Shown here one piece after another: positions 41,355-50,567 of a stretch of 64,000 nt of DNA. The position numbers were made by a program, and so were the translations under genes. Numbering within the stretch: the first letter of the stretch is position 1; each line of letters opens with the position of its first letter. This DNA is from Janthinobacterium agaricidamnosum NBRC 102515 = DSM 9628 (lineage in GTDB: Bacteria > Pseudomonadota > Gammaproteobacteria > Burkholderiales > Burkholderiaceae_D), in the NCBI RefSeq assembly GCF_000723165.1, contig NZ_HG322949.1:3513101-3577100 (forward strand). Direction: 5' to 3'. Under the pieces are notes generated by a model. It made no database searches. It worked only from the letters and a program-made list of their open reading frames with translations, and was not told the DNA's origin.

Positions 41355-42560
41355 TTATGCCAGTTGCCGCGCACGGGTGTTACCGCCCACGCCGACCGCG
41401 GTGGCGATTGCCAGCGCCTGGAAGGCGCCGATCAGGATGAATACCAGCGATGGATGATTGCCATCCATCAGGGCGCCAAACAACAGCGGGCCGACCGCCA
41501 GGCCGCTGTCCAGCCCGGAATACACCACGCCATACACGCGGCCGGTGGCGTTTTTCGGCGCGGCGGCGCGTATCATCAAGTCGCGCGACGGCCCCGCCAC
41601 GCCGGACGCCAGGCCAATCGCGCCCATCAGCACCAGTGCCGCCCAGGCCGGCACCGCGGCGAACGCCAGCAGTACCGCCAGCAAGGCGGCGACTGCAAAC
41701 GCCAGCGCGATATTGCGGTCGTGCCGCTGGCTGCGCGCACCGACAAAACCGCCGAATGCCATGCCGACCGCGGACGCCAGCATGTACGCGGTGTAGGCGC
41801 TGGTGGCCAGCGCCAGGCTCATGTCATACAGCTTCACCAGCGCCACCGTGGCGAAACTCTGGATGCCGCCCAGCGCGATCGCGGTAATGAAGAAGAATGC
41901 AAAACACATCCACACCGACGGCAGACGCAAGAAGTCCAGCGTGTTGCCGCCCGCCGCTACGCTCTGGTGCACCGCCAACGGATCGGGCCGCAATGCATGC
42001 CGGTTCAGGAACAGGATCAGCAGCACGGCAAACGGCAGCACGGCGGCGCACAGCAGCGCGGTGCGCCAGTCGGAACGGGTGGCGACAAACGTCATGAACA
42101 GCGGCGACAAGGCCCAGCCGATATTGCCGCTGATGCCATGCACCGAAAAACCGTGCGCCAGGCGCGCCGCCGACACGCGCTGGGACAGCAAGGTGTAGTC
42201 GGCCGGATGAAACACGCTGTTGCCGACGCCGGCCAGCATGGCGCCTGCCATCAGCATGCCGTAGCTGTGGGCGCTGGCCAGCAGCAGCGCCGACAGGCCC
42301 AGTAGCGAGATGCCGGAAAACAAGACGGCGCGCGCGCCAAAACGGTCGACCACAAAACCGGCCAGCGCCTGGCCGATCCCGGAAATGATGAAAAACACCG
42401 TCATCAGCATGCCCAGCTCGGCATACGATAAATCGAAGGCCGGTTTCAGCCAGACGAACAGCGCCGCCAGGATCAAATGGTAAAAATGCGAAACGCCATG
42501 CGCCAGGCCAACCAGGCCGATCACGCGCGCATCCTGGCGCAAGGTAAGGTCGTTCATCAT
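41355..42560 (-). CDS. MFS transporter (Fsr/antibiotic-resistance-like)
   Basis: 401 residues with 12 hydrophobic segments. The start (LVGLAHGVSHFYHLILAALF) and the loop VFFIISGIGQALAGFVVDRFGAR match the small-molecule exporter group related to Fsr (fosmidomycin resistance); later HPADYTLLSQRVSAARLAHGFSVHGISGNIGWALSPL is the typical second motif of that group. Possible substrates are drugs or sugars; unknown. Two ATGs in a row; the first has AGGGAGC very close, the second is better spaced. A long hairpin follows the stop. A GGCCGGT / ACCGGCC inverted repeat at 42606-42627 lies upstream in the gap to fliD. Confidence 0.85.
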   Translation of the reverse strand: MMNDLTLRQDARVIGLVGLAHGVSHFYHLILAALFVWLKPAFDLSYAELGMLMTVFFIISGIGQALAGFVVDRFGARAVLFSGISLLGLSALLLASAHSYGMLMAGAMLAGVGNSVFHPADYTLLSQRVSAARLAHGFSVHGISGNIGWALSPLFMTFVATRSDWRTALLCAAVLPFAVLLILFLNRHALRPDPLAVHQSVAAGGNTLDFLRLPSVWMCFAFFFITAIALGGIQSFATVALVKLYDMSLALATSAYTAYMLASAVGMAFGGFVGARSQRHDRNIALAFAVAALLAVLLAFAAVPAWAALVLMGAIGLASGVAGPSRDLMIRAAAPKNATGRVYGVVYSGLDSGLAVGPLLFGALMDGNHPSLVFILIGAFQALAIATAVGVGGNTRARQLA

Positions 42561-42605
42561 GCTCCCTGTACTTATGATAGATAAACAGTCTACACAAATA
42601 ACATC

Positions 42606-42748
42606 GGCCGGTGCATACGAACCGGCCTGAGGCGGATTATTCGAGAATAAAGCGGGGAATCAGTTCTGGCCAGTGGCGCCGCAAGGGGCGGCCAGCCAAG
42701 TCGTTCAAGAAGACTTCCGGCAGCTCGCCGCCGGCGTTTTTCGCCGGC
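42606..42748. repeat. Two stem-loops in the fliD-MFS gap
   Basis: GGCCGGT / ACCGGCC (42606-42612, 42621-42627) and GCCGGCG / CGCCGGC around a five-T loop (42730-42748), the latter 18 bp after the fliD stop. Neither has a clean T-run on the minus strand, so their use as terminators is uncertain. No gene is supported in this ~205-bp gap. Confidence 0.4.
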
Positions 42749-42765
42749 CGCGGCCCGCCGCTACA

Positions 42766-44145
42766 TCACGCCATGAAATCGAACAGCGATTTTCCGCCGC
42801 CGGCAAAGCCCGGCAAGCCGCTGTTGCCCGCCGCCTCTTGCTGCGAGTAAAGCTTCACCAGCGCATTGGCTTGCGTTGTCAACGCCTTCGAGATTTCAGC
42901 TTTCTTGCTGGTCAAGCTGGTGATGTCCTTGTTGACCGCCGTAACTTCACGCCGCAACGTGCCTTTGTCGCCGGTCAGCTCGGCAACCTTGGCGGCGAAC
43001 TTGTCCGCCACGCCGTTGCCGTTATCGGTAAACAACTTGCTGATGCCTTCCGGATCGGCCTCGATGGCGCTTTTCAGTTTTTTATCGTCCAGCGCCAGGC
43101 TGCCATCCTTGCCAAAGGTGATGCCGGCCTTGGCCAGTACCGACGTCGGCACGCCATTGGTGGCGGCGCGCAGCACCTGTTGCATCTGGCTGGTCACCTG
43201 GTTGAGCGCGGTATCCGATTTCAACGCGCCTTTTTGCAGGCTTTGCATCTTGGTGTTCAGTTCATTGTAGGCATCGATCAGCTTGCCGACGTTGGCCGCG
43301 ATCTCTTTCGGGTCCCTGGCGATGGTCAGGCTGGTCTTGCCGGCGCCGGTCAATTCAACCTTGACGCCTTCGATGGCCTTGTCCAGCGTATTGCTGGCGC
43401 TCTTGACCTCCTTGCCATTGACCGTCAACAAGGCATCCTGCGCCTTCTGGTTCTGGGTCATGCCCTTGGCGCTGCCCGGGCTGTAGGTCAGCAAATCGGA
43501 TACCGCGGCATCGCCGGTGACGCTGATGCGCATGCTGTTTTCAGCGCCGGTCTTGCCATTGATCGCCAGCGTGTAGCCGCTGTCGCCCTTGACCACGCTG
43601 GCGTCGATGCCGGCTTCCTTCATCGCGGCGGCAATGCCCTGCAAGGTATTGTTGCCGCTTTTAATCGTGATGGTTTGCGACTTGCCTTCGCCCGGCTTGA
43701 AATCCTTGCCGTCATTGGTGCCAAACTCGATCTTGATGACGGCCGGCGCGCCGGTGCCGATCACCGTGTCGGCGGCCTTTTGCGGACCGCTGGTCAGCGT
43801 CTGGCCTTGCGCCAATTGTTTGACGTCAATATCGTAAGTGCCGGCAACGCTCTTGCCGCCCGTGATGGCGTTCAGGATGCCCTTGGTCGACGACGAGGCC
43901 GACGTGGCCAGGCCATTGCCGGACAAGCCTTGCGCAATCGACTGGAACTTGGCCAGCGCGGCTTGCAATTGTCCCAGTCCGGACAGCTTGGTCTGGTCGC
44001 GCGTCAAGGCATCGTTGACTTTGGAGACACCCTTGGTCTGGGTCGACATCACGCGTTCGACTTTAGCGTAGACATCGGCGGAAATCTGCGACTGCGGTTG
44101 CGGCGTATTCTGGGCCGAGTATTTATTGATAGTGGAGTTAAACAT
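42766..44145 (-). CDS. fliD: Flagellar hook-associated protein 2 (filament cap)
   Basis: 459 residues from ATG 44145, chosen because the protein then begins MFNSTINKYSAQ and no conserved residues lie in the frame before it; an ATG at 44157 is the alternative. FliD folds as a cap pentamer that helps flagellin insert at the filament tip. Both ends have the helical D0/D1 segments (VYAKVERVMSTQTKGVSKVN, DALTRDQTKLSGLGQLQAAL at the start; VNKDITSLTSKKAEISKALT, LYSQQEAAGNSGLPGF at the end), with beta-rich middle domains (GTYDIDVKQLAQGQTL; TINGKTGAENSMRISVTGDA-like). The usual partners fliS, fliT and fliC are not adjacent; the PilZ-like gene is upstream on the same strand. Confidence 0.9.
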   Translation of the reverse strand: MFNSTINKYSAQNTPQPQSQISADVYAKVERVMSTQTKGVSKVNDALTRDQTKLSGLGQLQAALAKFQSIAQGLSGNGLATSASSSTKGILNAITGGKSVAGTYDIDVKQLAQGQTLTSGPQKAADTVIGTGAPAVIKIEFGTNDGKDFKPGEGKSQTITIKSGNNTLQGIAAAMKEAGIDASVVKGDSGYTLAINGKTGAENSMRISVTGDAAVSDLLTYSPGSAKGMTQNQKAQDALLTVNGKEVKSASNTLDKAIEGVKVELTGAGKTSLTIARDPKEIAANVGKLIDAYNELNTKMQSLQKGALKSDTALNQVTSQMQQVLRAATNGVPTSVLAKAGITFGKDGSLALDDKKLKSAIEADPEGISKLFTDNGNGVADKFAAKVAELTGDKGTLRREVTAVNKDITSLTSKKAEISKALTTQANALVKLYSQQEAAGNSGLPGFAGGGKSLFDFMA

Positions 44146-44344
44146 GGCGCGTTCCATCCCGGTTTGACGATATGGCGCCCGAATCGCCGGCACGCCCCGC
44201 AAGAGATGGCGCGGCAGCGCGTGGCATGGCGGGCGTCGATCTCTTCATGGACAATTATCTACTGTTACTGAAAGATCAAAACGTCGAGCAAGCCCGGTTT
44301 TACCCGTCTATATCAGGCATCAACTTGCCTGACCAGCCGCCATC

Positions 44345-44683
44345 TTACCTCATGTACTTCGAAATTGCGCTCATTACCGCCATATCGAGGTTAACGAACG
44401 TCAAACCGACCTTGAAACCGGCACTGCTGAAGATGCAATGCGACACTAAAATCTTTGCTTCGATGATATTCAATTTACCATCGTAAAACATTTCAAACAG
44501 AATCTTACCCTTGGCCCCACCCTTGACCGGCTGCGCCACCAGTGCCGACAAGCCACCGTGGCCGATATCCATCACACGCGCTGCAACCGGGTCGTCACCA
44601 TCGATCACCAACATTCCCTTGGAGCGCAAGATCTTGCGCGCCGCCTGCCTTTGCTCAACTGACAATTTTAAATCCGATAACAA
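44345..44683 (-). CDS. PilZ-domain-like protein with incomplete c-di-GMP motif
   Basis: 112 residues. The only start for the full domain is TTG 44683 without a clear ribosome site, as an in-frame stop stands three codons upstream; ATG 44614 would cut the N-terminal motif. The pattern of PilZ is visible: R12-x-x-x-R16 (EQRQAARKIL), short loop, then D39-I-G-H-G-G where D/N-x-S-x-x-G is normal (Ser is Gly), then beta strands and a closing helix (AGFKVGLTFVNLDMAVMSAI). It may bind c-di-GMP weakly or be a structural relative. It lies upstream of fliD on the same strand (~200 bp apart) and downstream of radA. Confidence 0.7.
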   Translation of the reverse strand: MLSDLKLSVEQRQAARKILRSKGMLVIDGDDPVAARVMDIGHGGLSALVAQPVKGGAKGKILFEMFYDGKLNIIEAKILVSHCIFSSAGFKVGLTFVNLDMAVMSAISKYMR

Positions 44684-44786
44684 ATAATTCTAAAAATGCG
44701 GCAATCTTGATCCAGCCCATTGCCAAAGGCGAATATTATAGTTCCAAAAGACAATTACGTTTGCGCCGGCGACGCCATCAAAACAG

Positions 44787-46172
44787 TTATTCGTGATCGC
44801 GCAATTTGTTGAATGCTTCCTCGATGCGCTCGACGGCGATGATGGTCATGCCTTCGATGGCCTGTTTCGGCATATTCGATTTCGGGATCATTGCCAGCGA
44901 GAAACCCAGCTTGGCGGCTTCGCGCAAGCGCTCCTGCCCACGCGGCGCCGGGCGGATTTCGCCGGCCAGGCCGACTTCGCCAAACACCACCAGGCCGCGC
45001 GGCAACGGCTTGCTGCGCATCGACGAGTTGATCGCTAGTAATACCGCCAAGTCGGCCGCCGGTTCGGTGATCTTGACGCCGCCCACCGCATTGATGAACA
45101 CATCCTGGTCGAACGCCGCGATACCGGCGTGGCGGTGCGCCACCGCCAGCAGCATCGCCAGCCGGTTTTGCTCCAGGCCGACCGACAGCCGGCGCGCATT
45201 CGGCAAATGGCTGGTGTCGACCAGCGCCTGGATTTCCACCAGCAATGGCCGGGTACCTTCCTGCGTCACCATCACACAAGAGCCGGCGACCTGGTTATCG
45301 TGTTGCGACAGGAACAGCGCGGATGGATTCGAGACCCCCTTCAAGCCCTTTTCCGTCATCGCGAACACGCCCAGCTCATTGACGGCGCCGAAACGGTTCT
45401 TGATCGCGCGCACCAGCCGGAAGCTGGAATGCGCATCGCCCTCGAAATACAGCACGGTATCGACGATATGCTCCAGCACGCGCGGCCCGGCCAGCGCGCC
45501 CTCCTTGGTCACATGGCCGACCAGGATGATGGTGATGCCGGTCTGCTTGGCGACCCGCGTCAATTGCGCCGCGCATTCGCGCACTTGCGACACCGAACCG
45601 GGCGCGGCCGTCAGCGCATCGGAATACACGGTCTGGATCGAATCGATGACGGCCACGTCGGGTTTCAGGTCGGCCAGCGTGCCGAGGATTTTTTCCAGCT
45701 GGATTTCCGCCTGCAGCTTCAAATCCTTGGCGTCGATCATCAGCCGCTTGGCGCGCAGCGCGATCTGGGCGCCGGATTCCTCGCCGCTGACATACAGCAC
45801 GCTTTTCTGGTGCGACATATTCGCCAGCGCCTGCAACAGCAGCGTCGACTTGCCGATGCCCGGATCGCCGCCGATCAGCACCACCCCGCCGGACACCATG
45901 CCGCCGCCCAGCACCCGGTCGAATTCCTCGATGCCGGTGCCGAAGCGCGGCACGTCGATCGCATCGATATCGGCCAGCGACAGCACCGGCGCGGTCTGCG
46001 CCAGCGACATATGCTGCGGCGGATTCGAATAGCGGTTATTGCCGGCGCCGGGCGCCTCGACCAGCGTTTCGACCATGGTATTCCATTGATTACAGGAGGA
46101 ACACTGGCCGGTCCACTTATTGCTGATGGCGCCGCACTCGCTGCACGTGTAATGGGTTTTTGCTTTGGCCAT
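44787..46172 (-). CDS. radA: DNA repair protein RadA/Sms
   Basis: 461 residues, standard. N-terminal zinc ribbon C-x2-C (YTCSECGA) and C-x2-C (GQCSSCNQW); RecA-like core with Walker A GGDPGIGKSTL and Walker B AVIDSIQTVYS; the RadA signature KNRFG (AIKNRFGAVNELGVF), and a C-terminal Lon protease-like domain (inactive peptidase fold) ending in KLRDHE. RadA is a hexameric helicase that extends D-loops in recombination and repair. ATG 46172. alr is 45 bp upstream on the same strand, the common alr-radA order of betaproteobacteria. Confidence 0.97.
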   Translation of the reverse strand: MAKAKTHYTCSECGAISNKWTGQCSSCNQWNTMVETLVEAPGAGNNRYSNPPQHMSLAQTAPVLSLADIDAIDVPRFGTGIEEFDRVLGGGMVSGGVVLIGGDPGIGKSTLLLQALANMSHQKSVLYVSGEESGAQIALRAKRLMIDAKDLKLQAEIQLEKILGTLADLKPDVAVIDSIQTVYSDALTAAPGSVSQVRECAAQLTRVAKQTGITIILVGHVTKEGALAGPRVLEHIVDTVLYFEGDAHSSFRLVRAIKNRFGAVNELGVFAMTEKGLKGVSNPSALFLSQHDNQVAGSCVMVTQEGTRPLLVEIQALVDTSHLPNARRLSVGLEQNRLAMLLAVAHRHAGIAAFDQDVFINAVGGVKITEPAADLAVLLAINSSMRSKPLPRGLVVFGEVGLAGEIRPAPRGQERLREAAKLGFSLAMIPKSNMPKQAIEGMTIIAVERIEEAFNKLRDHE

Positions 46173-46217
46173 GGATAGACTAACTAATAGAAGAGAGAAT
46201 GAATCCGGTATCGGACA

Positions 46218-47291
46218 TCAGGCTTCGCCGATGCGCACGCGCGGCGCCACCGCGCACATCAGCTCGTAGCCGATGGTGCCGGCGGCCTGGGCCACTTCGT
46301 CGATCGGCAAGCCGCGTCCCCACAATACCACCTTGCTGCCGACCTGCGCAGCGGGAATATCGGTCAGGTCGACCGTCATCATGTCCATCGACACCCGTCC
46401 GATCAAAGTAGTGCGTACGCCATCGACCAGCACCGGCGTGCCGTGTTCCGCATGGCGCGGATAACCGTCGGCATAACCGCAGGCGACCACGCCGACGCGG
46501 GTCGGTTTGTCGGCCAGGAAACGGCTGCCGTAACCGACCGTTTCGCCGGCGGCAATCTGCTGGATCGCGATGATTTCACTGTTCAAGGTCATGGTCGGCA
46601 ACAGGCCGAATGTATCGGCGCTGTTGCCGCCCGGCGTGCCGCCGTACAGCATGATGCCGGGACGCACCCAGTCGCTGGCCAGGCCATGCCGCAGCAAGCC
46701 TGCCGAATTGGACAGGCTGCGCGGCGCGGCGATGCCGGCCGCGCCCAGTTGAAAGCGGCGGATCTGCTCGCTCAGCGGCAAACGCGGATGCACGGTTTCA
46801 TCGGCGTTCGCAAAATGCGTCATCAGCGTGATGGCGCCGACCGAGGGTATCGCGCGCAGCCGCGCGTAGGCGCCGGCAAATACCTGCGGCATGAAGCCGA
46901 GCCGGTTCATGCCGGTATTCATTTTTAAATTGATATTAATCTTGCCGGGCCAGCGCGCCGCTTCCAGCAACGCCATCTGCTCCAGATTGTGCACCGCGCC
47001 ATCGAGGCCGTAGTGAAACATGGTTGCCAGGTCGCTCGCATCGAAGCATCCTTCCAGCATCAGGATCGGCTTGTTCCAGCCCAGCTCGCGCAAGCGCACC
47101 GCATTGTCGAATTCGACCAGCGCCAAACCGTCGGCAGCGGCGAAACCGCGCATGGCCCGTTCCAGCCCATGGCCATACCCATTGGCCTTGACCACCGCCC
47201 ATACCTTGGCGGAAGGCGCGCAGGCCCGGGCACGCGCCAGATTTTGCTGCATGGCGTCAAGATGAATGGTTGCGGTAATCGGCCTCGGCAT
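46218..47291 (-). CDS. alr: Alanine racemase
   Basis: 357 residues. PLP-lysine in VWAVVKANGYGHGLERAM (Lys35), and later the second catalytic region with Tyr in GETVGYGSRFLADKPTR, VVACGYADGYPR and RVSMDMMTVDLT. It makes D-alanine for peptidoglycan. The protein is complete and of usual length. It forms a likely operon with radA (45-bp gap) and is divergent from lplT, 128 bp apart. Confidence 0.97.
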   Translation of the reverse strand: MPRPITATIHLDAMQQNLARARACAPSAKVWAVVKANGYGHGLERAMRGFAAADGLALVEFDNAVRLRELGWNKPILMLEGCFDASDLATMFHYGLDGAVHNLEQMALLEAARWPGKININLKMNTGMNRLGFMPQVFAGAYARLRAIPSVGAITLMTHFANADETVHPRLPLSEQIRRFQLGAAGIAAPRSLSNSAGLLRHGLASDWVRPGIMLYGGTPGGNSADTFGLLPTMTLNSEIIAIQQIAAGETVGYGSRFLADKPTRVGVVACGYADGYPRHAEHGTPVLVDGVRTTLIGRVSMDMMTVDLTDIPAAQVGSKVVLWGRGLPIDEVAQAAGTIGYELMCAVAPRVRIGEA

Positions 47292-47419
47292 AACGTTTCT
47301 ACAGCGTAATATGAAAGCCGTATTTTACCGGACGCGCTCCGCTGCACAGGGTTCAATTCTTAGGAATTGCCGGTAATTCATGGTATAAAGCAATCCAGAT
47401 ATGATTTCAGGCTCTAAGA

Positions 47420-48682
47420 ATGAATCGTGGTTTTTACACCATCATGGCGGCGCAGTTCTTTTCTTCGCTGGCCGATAACGCCCTGCTCTTCGTCGCAATC
47501 GACTTGCTTATTTCCATGCAATCGCCTGCATGGATCACGCCGCTGCTGAAATTATCGTTCGTCCTGTTTTATGTCTTGCTGGCCGCCTTTGTCGGCGCCT
47601 TCGCCGACGCGCTGCCCAAGGGCCGCGTGATGTTCATCGCTAACCTGATCAAGATTTTCGGTTGCGGCCTGATTTTCTTCCATGTCCACCCGCTGCTGGC
47701 CTACGCCGTGGTCGGCTTCGGCGCGGCAATCTACTCGCCGGCCAAGTACGGCATCCTGACCGAATTGCTGCCGGCTGAAAAACTGGTCGCCGCGAATGGC
47801 TGGATCGAAGGCCTGACCGTCACGTCGATCATACTCGGCACCGTCATGGGCGGCGCGCTGGTCAGCGCCAAGGTGTCCGGCATGCTGCTCCATTTCGACT
47901 TGCCGCTGGTCGACACCGGCATCGCCACGCCGACCGAAGCGGCGCTGTGCGTGGTGGTCGCCACCTATATATTGGGCGCGCTGTTCAACTTGCGCATTCC
48001 GTTGACCGGTTGTGTCTACCCGCACCAGGAACGCAATCCGATCAAGCTGATCACCGACTTCGCCAATTGCTACAGCATCTTGTGGAAAGACAAGCTGGGC
48101 CAGATCACGCTGGCCGTGACGACGCTGTTCTGGGGCGCCGGCGCCACCTTGCAGCTGATCGTGCTGGAATGGGCCAAACAATCGCTGAACATGCCGTTCG
48201 ACAAAGCCACCAGCCTGGTCGGCGTGGTCGCCATCGGCGTCGCGCTGGGCGCGGTCTTGTCGGCGCGCTTCATTCCGCTGCGCAAATCGCTGACCGTGAT
48301 CCCGCTGGGCATCGCCATGGGCGTCATCGTCATGCTGATGACGCAAGTGCATTCGGTGTGGCTGGCCTATCCGCTGCTGGTGCTGATCGGCGCGCTGTCG
48401 GGTTTCTTCGTGGTGCCGATGAATGCGCTGCTACAACATCGCGGCCACGTGCTGATGAGCGCCGGCCACTCGATCGCGGTACAGAATTTTAATGAAAACC
48501 TGTCGATCCTGACCATGCTGGCCGTGTATTCGATCATGATCCGCATGCACCTGAACCTGAACGTCATCATCGTGCTGTTCGGCCTGTTCGTCGCCGGCAC
48601 CATGTACATGATCATGCGCAAGCACGCCGCCAGCCAGCGCGAACACGATTCGCTGTCGCTGATCGGCGAGCAAAAGCATTAA
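47420..48682 (+). CDS. lplT: Lysophospholipid transporter LplT
   Basis: 420 residues, 12 hydrophobic segments. The N-terminus MNRGFYTIMAAQFFSSLADN matches LplT, an MFS flippase that moves lysophosphatidylethanolamine inward for reacylation by Aas. Further family features are AAIYSPAKYGILTELLPAEK, LVAANGWIEGLTVTSIILGT and VMSAGHSIAVQNFNENLSIL-like text near the end (written here as the read LMSAGHSIAVQNFNENLSIL). No fused acyltransferase domain; aas is not in the window. The ribosome site is weak (GGCTCTAAG). Divergent from alr. Confidence 0.93.
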   Translation: MNRGFYTIMAAQFFSSLADNALLFVAIDLLISMQSPAWITPLLKLSFVLFYVLLAAFVGAFADALPKGRVMFIANLIKIFGCGLIFFHVHPLLAYAVVGFGAAIYSPAKYGILTELLPAEKLVAANGWIEGLTVTSIILGTVMGGALVSAKVSGMLLHFDLPLVDTGIATPTEAALCVVVATYILGALFNLRIPLTGCVYPHQERNPIKLITDFANCYSILWKDKLGQITLAVTTLFWGAGATLQLIVLEWAKQSLNMPFDKATSLVGVVAIGVALGAVLSARFIPLRKSLTVIPLGIAMGVIVMLMTQVHSVWLAYPLLVLIGALSGFFVVPMNALLQHRGHVLMSAGHSIAVQNFNENLSILTMLAVYSIMIRMHLNLNVIIVLFGLFVAGTMYMIMRKHAASQREHDSLSLIGEQKH

Positions 48683-48718
48683 CCACGAAAGAATTTTCCG
48701 GTAAGCCCCGGCATCAGG

Positions 48719-49675
48719 CTAAGCCGGCAGCTTGCCAGATAATCGCCGCTCGGCGGCTTGCCTCTGCCAGTCATCCGGCACCACGAAGCCACGCGCCGCT
48801 TCCACTTCCCAGCCATCGTGTTGCATCACGGCGGCGACCATCACCGGCGCTGCCGCGCCGGCCAAATGCGCCTGCAACTCTTGCCGGCTCAACACTTGCC
48901 CCTGAGTCAGCTTCAACGGCGCCAGCCATAACAGTTTCGGCATCACGATAAAGCGCTCGAAGGACAAGGCCGCCACTTGGGCCAGGGCGCACCAAAAGCC
49001 ATGGTTATGCCGCGGCGAAATGCCTTCCATCGCCGGCACCGTGCCGCCAGGATAAAACAGCCAGCCCTTGACCAGCGCCTGCGCCCGCTCGACCGGCTGC
49101 GGCAGCCAGCGTTGCGCGGCCGGATGCAGCGCCAGCGACAGTTGCTTGTCGAGTATCTTGCGCATCTTCAAACCCAGCGTGTCGGCCAGGTTCGGTCCGA
49201 CCAGGCTGTTAAACCTCCCTGCGTCGGGCGCACCTTCCAGCAAGTAAAACTTGGTCGCGAATTCCCAGTGCAGCAAGGCATCGCCCTGGCGCAACAGGAA
49301 ATCGAATTCGCCGATGGTGTCGTTGCGGCTGGCTTGCACTTGCAAGCCGTGCGCGGCCAGCAAGCCATGCTGTTCGAAATAAAACGCCATCAGCTTTTCA
49401 GCGTACAGGCCCAGGCGGGAATAAAAGCGGCTGCCCAGCGCGGCATCCAGCGGCGCCGGATCGTCTTGCAGCGCCGCCAGCCAGCCGCTCGTGTGTTGCG
49501 TGACAGGGCCGAGGCTGGCGATCTGGCCATGCCAGTGCGGGCTCTCCGGCGCCAGCAAGTCGGGCGCATCCAGCAACCACGCCAGTGCGCGCACATGGGG
49601 GTTATTCAAATGCCCCCAGCGGCGCTCAAATTGCATCTGGAAACTATCAGCCGGGATCGGCATTGGTAGCGGCAT
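48719..49675 (-). CDS. DUF1853-family protein
   Basis: 318 residues; starts are uncertain among Met1 (49675), Met5 and Met14, none with a strong ribosome site. The DUF1853 pattern is clear: VRALAWLLDAPDLL near the start, LGLYAEKLMAFYFEQH, IGEFDFLLRQGDALLHWEFATKFYLL, KMRKILDKQLSLALHP. The E-x-D-F-L-x(8)-HWE-x-A-K-F arrangement resembles PD-(D/E)xK nuclease folds (inference). It overlaps the 3' end of the uracil-DNA glycosylase gene by 29 bp and is the last gene of the tsaB-rimI-udg operon, so a DNA-related role is plausible but unproven. Confidence 0.85.
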   Translation of the reverse strand: MPLPMPIPADSFQMQFERRWGHLNNPHVRALAWLLDAPDLLAPESPHWHGQIASLGPVTQHTSGWLAALQDDPAPLDAALGSRFYSRLGLYAEKLMAFYFEQHGLLAAHGLQVQASRNDTIGEFDFLLRQGDALLHWEFATKFYLLEGAPDAGRFNSLVGPNLADTLGLKMRKILDKQLSLALHPAAQRWLPQPVERAQALVKGWLFYPGGTVPAMEGISPRHNHGFWCALAQVAALSFERFIVMPKLLWLAPLKLTQGQVLSRQELQAHLAGAAAPVMVAAVMQHDGWEVEAARGFVVPDDWQRQAAERRLSGKLPA

Positions 49676-50567
49676 GGCTAGCGGCGTGGGTATTCCTGGC
49701 CAGGCACAAATCGCCCCAGGCGCGGGCCTTGGGCGCCGCCTTGCCCATCATATCGTCCGGATGGTAGGTGGCGATCACGGCGACCGCTCCCAGATGGCGC
49801 ACCTTGCCGCGCGCCGGCGCCGGGCTGGACATCAAGCCGGCCGCCGCGGCCTGGCCCAGCGTCAGCATGGTGCGGCCCCGGGTCAGCGCGATTTCGCGTT
49901 CCAGGTACGGCCGGCAGGCGGCCACTTCTTGCTCGGTCGGCACGCGCTCGGCGCCGCTGGCATCGACCGGGCGGCATTTGACCAGATTCGTCACGTAGAC
50001 ATTGGCATCCGGCTGCAAGCCGATCGCCAACAGCATATTATCGAGCAACTGGCCGGCCTCGCCAGTAAGCGGGCGGGTGTCCCGTTCATCGGTCCGGTTC
50101 GGCGCGCTGCCGACCACCAGCCATTCGGCATGCTGGTCGCCACGGCCGAACACGCTGCCCTTGCGCCCACGGCACAATTCGCAACGGGTGCATTTGGCGG
50201 CAGCCGATTTCAATTCAAGCCAATCCATCGCGGCAATCGCCGCAGCGCTGACCGGCGCCAATGGCGGCGGCGCGGGCGCGTCGTCGAACCAGGCGGTCGA
50301 GGCGTCATCGGCAAGCGCTGCGGGAGCTTCGACGATGGCAGCGGCAACGGGTTCAGGCTCAGGCGTTGCAACGCTTTGCACCGCAACTGCCTCAGCCACC
50401 TCAACCACCTCCGCCACGACAGCCACGACAGCCACGGCGTCAACAACGGACGCCACCGGCTCGACCACCGGCGCGTCAAGCTCAACGGCGCCATGGCGCA
50501 AGCGCCACAAGGGACCGACACCCATTTCTTCCAGGAAAACCACGCTGCGGCCAGAATGCAGGCTCAT
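49647..50567 (-). CDS. Family 4-like uracil-DNA glycosylase with low-complexity N-terminal region
   Basis: 306 residues. Residues ~30-110 are an Ala/Val/Glu/Pro-rich, disordered linker; the Fe-S glycosylase domain follows: C126-T-R-C129 (KCTRCELC), C198 (LVKCRP) and C218 (AACRPYL) as the 4Fe-4S ligands, VVGSAPNRTDERDTRPLTGEAGQLL and a late ATYHPDDMM. The usual family motif is GEAPG and HPSA/HPS; here these are GSAPN and HPDD, so substrate or activity may differ from canonical uracil excision. Some members of this layout act in DNA polymerase- or repair-associated roles. It overlaps rimI by 4 bp (ATGA coupling). Confidence 0.82.
   Translation of the reverse strand: MSLHSGRSVVFLEEMGVGPLWRLRHGAVELDAPVVEPVASVVDAVAVVAVVAEVVEVAEAVAVQSVATPEPEPVAAAIVEAPAALADDASTAWFDDAPAPPPLAPVSAAAIAAMDWLELKSAAAKCTRCELCRGRKGSVFGRGDQHAEWLVVGSAPNRTDERDTRPLTGEAGQLLDNMLLAIGLQPDANVYVTNLVKCRPVDASGAERVPTEQEVAACRPYLEREIALTRGRTMLTLGQAAAAGLMSSPAPARGKVRHLGAVAVIATYHPDDMMGKAAPKARAWGDLCLARNTHAASHAATNADPG

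Noticed and set aside
41141..41440. 99-codon plus-strand frame in the aceA-MFS gap
   Set aside because: It crosses the MFS terminator and enters the MFS gene in antisense; no ribosome site and no protein-like pattern in the second half.
47349..47372. GGGTTCAATTC resembling a tRNA T-arm
   Set aside because: No acceptor, D-arm or anticodon stem can be formed around it.
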